Source: an uncultured Leuconostoc sp. (GTDB taxonomy: Bacteria > Bacillota > Bacilli > Lactobacillales > Lactobacillaceae). Taken from it: 16,785 nucleotides of DNA. A program made the position numbers and the translations under genes. The stretch is taken from contig USIU01000010.1 of NCBI GenBank assembly GCA_900554745.1, positions 1 to 16,785 on the forward strand, given 5' to 3'. Numbering within the stretch: position 1 is the stretch's first letter; each line of letters begins with the position of its first letter. Positions 15,668 through 16,785 of this stretch are shown piece by piece. The notes under the pieces were generated by a model, which was not told the DNA's origin, did not search any database, and worked only from the letters and a program-made list of their open reading frames with translations.

Positions 15668-15691
15668 TATGATTAAAAATCGCGCTATACT
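15662..15691 (+). promoter_or_regulatory. Promoter for the EIIB-like gene
   Basis: TATACT at 15686-15691 matches the -10 consensus at five of six positions. The -35 is weak: CTTACT (15662-15667, 18-base spacer) or TTACTT (15663-15668, 17-base spacer). It sits between the ileS terminator and the gene's Shine-Dalgarno, so it is the obvious promoter. The upstream cre overlaps the -35. Confidence 0.55.
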
Positions 15692-15733
15692 GGACTTAAT
15701 ACCATCAGATTTAGCGTTAAGGAGATCTCGTCC

Positions 15734-16063
15734 ATGGCCACAGACAATAAGAAACTGATGCTGATTTGTGATCAGACTGCGACCATTACCCTATTGGTGT
15801 CGGCAATCGCGAAAGCCGCCACAGCCCAAGGTAAAAACTATACGATTGTTGTGACGTCTCAATCACATGTTGATGAGCAATTGCGTGATGCACAGCCACA
15901 TATCATCCTATTAACCCCGCAATTAGCTTATCTTAAGGCAGAAATCCAACGGCAAGCTGATGAATTTAGTGTGCCAGTGGTTGTGATTAAACTCAGGGAT
16001 TACACCCAAATGGCTGGTGGGAACATCTTGTTAACGGCAGAACAATTACTGCACCAGACGTGA
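15734..16063 (+). CDS. Stand-alone PTS lactose/cellobiose-type EIIB-like protein
   Basis: A 109-residue cytoplasmic protein resembling the EIIB component of the lactose/cellobiose/chitobiose PTS family. Such proteins carry a phosphate on a cysteine near the N-terminus and pass it to sugar in the EIIC transporter. The expected fold elements are visible: beta strand KLMLIC with Cys12 at the phosphocysteine position, a central HIILLTPQLAYLKAEIQRQA segment (family pattern: VLLGPQVxYM), then VPVVVIKLRDYTQMAGGNILLTAEQLL at the end. The loop after Cys12 reads DQTATITLL rather than the usual AAGMSTSLL, so the phosphate-binding loop has lost its glycine and serine. No EIIA or EIIC gene is adjacent. 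AAGGAG (15719-15724) supports the start. It may be a divergent working EIIB or a regulatory derivative; substrate unknown. Confidence 0.75.
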   Translation: MATDNKKLMLICDQTATITLLVSAIAKAATAQGKNYTIVVTSQSHVDEQLRDAQPHIILLTPQLAYLKAEIQRQADEFSVPVVVIKLRDYTQMAGGNILLTAEQLLHQT

Positions 16064-16075
16064 TGAGGGTTATCC

Positions 16076-16104
16076 AGACGATCACATGCGTACCGGTGAT
16101 GTCT
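16076..16104 (+). terminator. Hairpin after the EIIB-like gene (weak terminator candidate)
   Basis: AGAC(G)ATCAC (16076-16085) pairs with GTGATGTCT (16096-16104), nine pairs with one bulged G and a ten-base loop. It lies 12 bases after the stop codon. No U run follows, so termination here would be inefficient or factor-assisted. Confidence 0.35.
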
Positions 16105-16114
16105 TGTCTAAGCA

Positions 16115-16144
16115 TTGTGTTCAACATATAACATGAGATACAAT
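16115..16144 (+). promoter_or_regulatory. Candidate promoter for the ECF S-component gene
   Basis: TTGTGT (16115-16120) and TACAAT (16139-16144) are spaced by 18 bases. An inverted repeat, ACATGA (16131-16136) and TCATGT (16152-16157), brackets the -10 and could be an operator or chance. The remaining leader to 16197 holds AGGAGGG at 16158-16164, 33 bases before the ATG, and no recognised riboswitch. Confidence 0.5.
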
Positions 16145-16197
16145 AGATTTATCATGTAGGAGGGCAGTTAAAAAGGCGACGCTTTAGCTGAGAGATT

Positions 16198-16785
16198 ATG
16201 ACAAATCAAAAAACAAAATATTATATTATGACCACGCTGTTTGTGGCCATTGTGTTTGTACAAACGTTGGTGCCTTGGTTAGGCACCATGCCATTGGGGG
16301 CCTTTGTGATTGGTGCTAGTGCCACAATTGTCCAGTTTACGGTGGCGCTAGCTGGGATTATTTTAGGGCCAAAATACGGCGCTATTGTTGGTTTTTTCTG
16401 GGGTATGATTTCCTTTTTCAATGCTTTGACGCATCCGGGTACCATTGGTTCACTGATGTTTCAAAATCCATTCACGGCATTGATACCACGTATTTTAGTC
16501 GGACTCATCATTGGTTGGTTATTTAACCGGTTCTTACGGCAACGCCCAGTTGGGGTCAGAACGCTTGGTTTAGGCTTATTGGGTATTTTGGCCGCCCTAA
16601 TCAATACTGTTGGGGTGGTCTTACTGACAACGATTGGGTTTACGGTGATGCAGACGAATTTCACTGGTATTCCAAATCACAACTTGCTGGGCTGGTTAAT
16701 TAGCATTGTGTCATTTAATGCGATTTTTGAAATCATTGTTGGCTGCATTCTCGTGATGGTAATTGGGAATGTCATTGTGCCAATT
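16198..16785 (+). CDS. ECF transporter S component, 5' part
   Basis: The first 196 residues of a membrane protein cut by the right window edge. It resembles substrate-binding S components of energy-coupling factor vitamin transporters (the large ECF_trnsprt-type family). These embed in the membrane, bind one vitamin with high affinity, and are driven by a shared EcfT-EcfA-EcfA' module encoded elsewhere. About five or six hydrophobic spans are visible. The loop LGPKYGAIVGFFWGMISFFNA and the following FQNPFTALIPRILVGLIIGW are characteristic of pantothenate/folate-like S components, but the substrate cannot be fixed from this; pantothenate is a candidate only. ATG 16198 is used because an in-frame TGA stands at 16189. 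It lacks a good Shine-Dalgarno, and ATG 16228, right before the first span, is an alternative. Confidence 0.85.
   Translation, partial: MTNQKTKYYIMTTLFVAIVFVQTLVPWLGTMPLGAFVIGASATIVQFTVALAGIILGPKYGAIVGFFWGMISFFNALTHPGTIGSLMFQNPFTALIPRILVGLIIGWLFNRFLRQRPVGVRTLGLGLLGILAALINTVGVVLLTTIGFTVMQTNFTGIPNHNLLGWLISIVSFNAIFEIIVGCILVMVIGNVIVPI

Noticed and set aside
16158..16213. Resemblance to the 5' half of a TPP riboswitch (AGGAGGGC ... GCTGAGAGATTATGAC).
   Set aside because: The second half (CCTGATCTGG ... GCGTAGGGA) is missing and the sequence already runs into the coding region, so a working aptamer cannot form.
1..16785. Mobile elements, CRISPR arrays, tRNA or rRNA genes, or a hidden defence system.
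   Set aside because: No transposase, repeat-spacer pattern, tRNA-like cloverleaf or integrase was seen. Nearly all sequence is explained by conserved housekeeping genes in their usual order.

Overview
The window is one nearly uninterrupted, plus-strand division and cell-wall (dcw) cluster from a low-to-medium GC Gram-positive bacterium. The gene order is rsmH-ftsL-pbp-mraY-murD-murG-divIB-ftsA-ftsZ-sepF-ylmG-ylmH-divIVA-ileS. SepF, DivIVA, DivIB, a PASTA-type penicillin-binding protein and an isoleucine T-box leader together point to the Firmicutes, order Lactobacillales. Protein style, base composition and extreme cysteine scarcity suggest the Leuconostoc/Weissella branch of Lactobacillaceae, perhaps Weissella. 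That genus call is inference and was not tested by any search.

Layout. Positions 1-7501 hold the 3' part of rsmH (16S rRNA methyltransferase), the septal divisome proteins FtsL and a PBP2X-like transpeptidase, the lipid-stage peptidoglycan enzymes MraY, MurD and MurG, and DivIB. These genes touch, overlap by one base, or are at most about 50 bases apart, so they read as one operon. A short AT-rich gap at 7502-7585, with a weak hairpin and a plausible promoter, separates them from ftsA and ftsZ. A perfect 11-bp hairpin lies between ftsZ and sepF. SepF, YlmG, YlmH and DivIVA then follow closely. Positions 12553-12770 form an isoleucine T-box leader with a strong terminator, which controls ileS (12806-15598). 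The ileS transcript ends in a second strong terminator.

The last 1.1 kb is accessory. A stand-alone PTS EIIB-like protein (15734-16063) sits behind a promoter carrying a good catabolite-responsive element. An ECF-transporter substrate-binding (S) component begins at 16198 and runs off the window edge.

How the genes work together. MurD, MraY and MurG make lipid-linked cell-wall precursor. FtsZ, anchored by FtsA and SepF, organises the septum. DivIB, FtsL and the PBP carry out septal wall synthesis. DivIVA, YlmG and probably YlmH support division-site placement and the envelope.

No new multi-gene system is visible; most of the window is a conserved core locus. The points most worth a second look are: only three cysteines in roughly 5,300 encoded residues, including a cysteine-free IleRS that has lost all four zinc ligands; the solo, P-loop-altered EIIB under apparent CcpA control; an unusual residue in the FtsZ tubulin signature; and the ftsZ-sepF hairpin.
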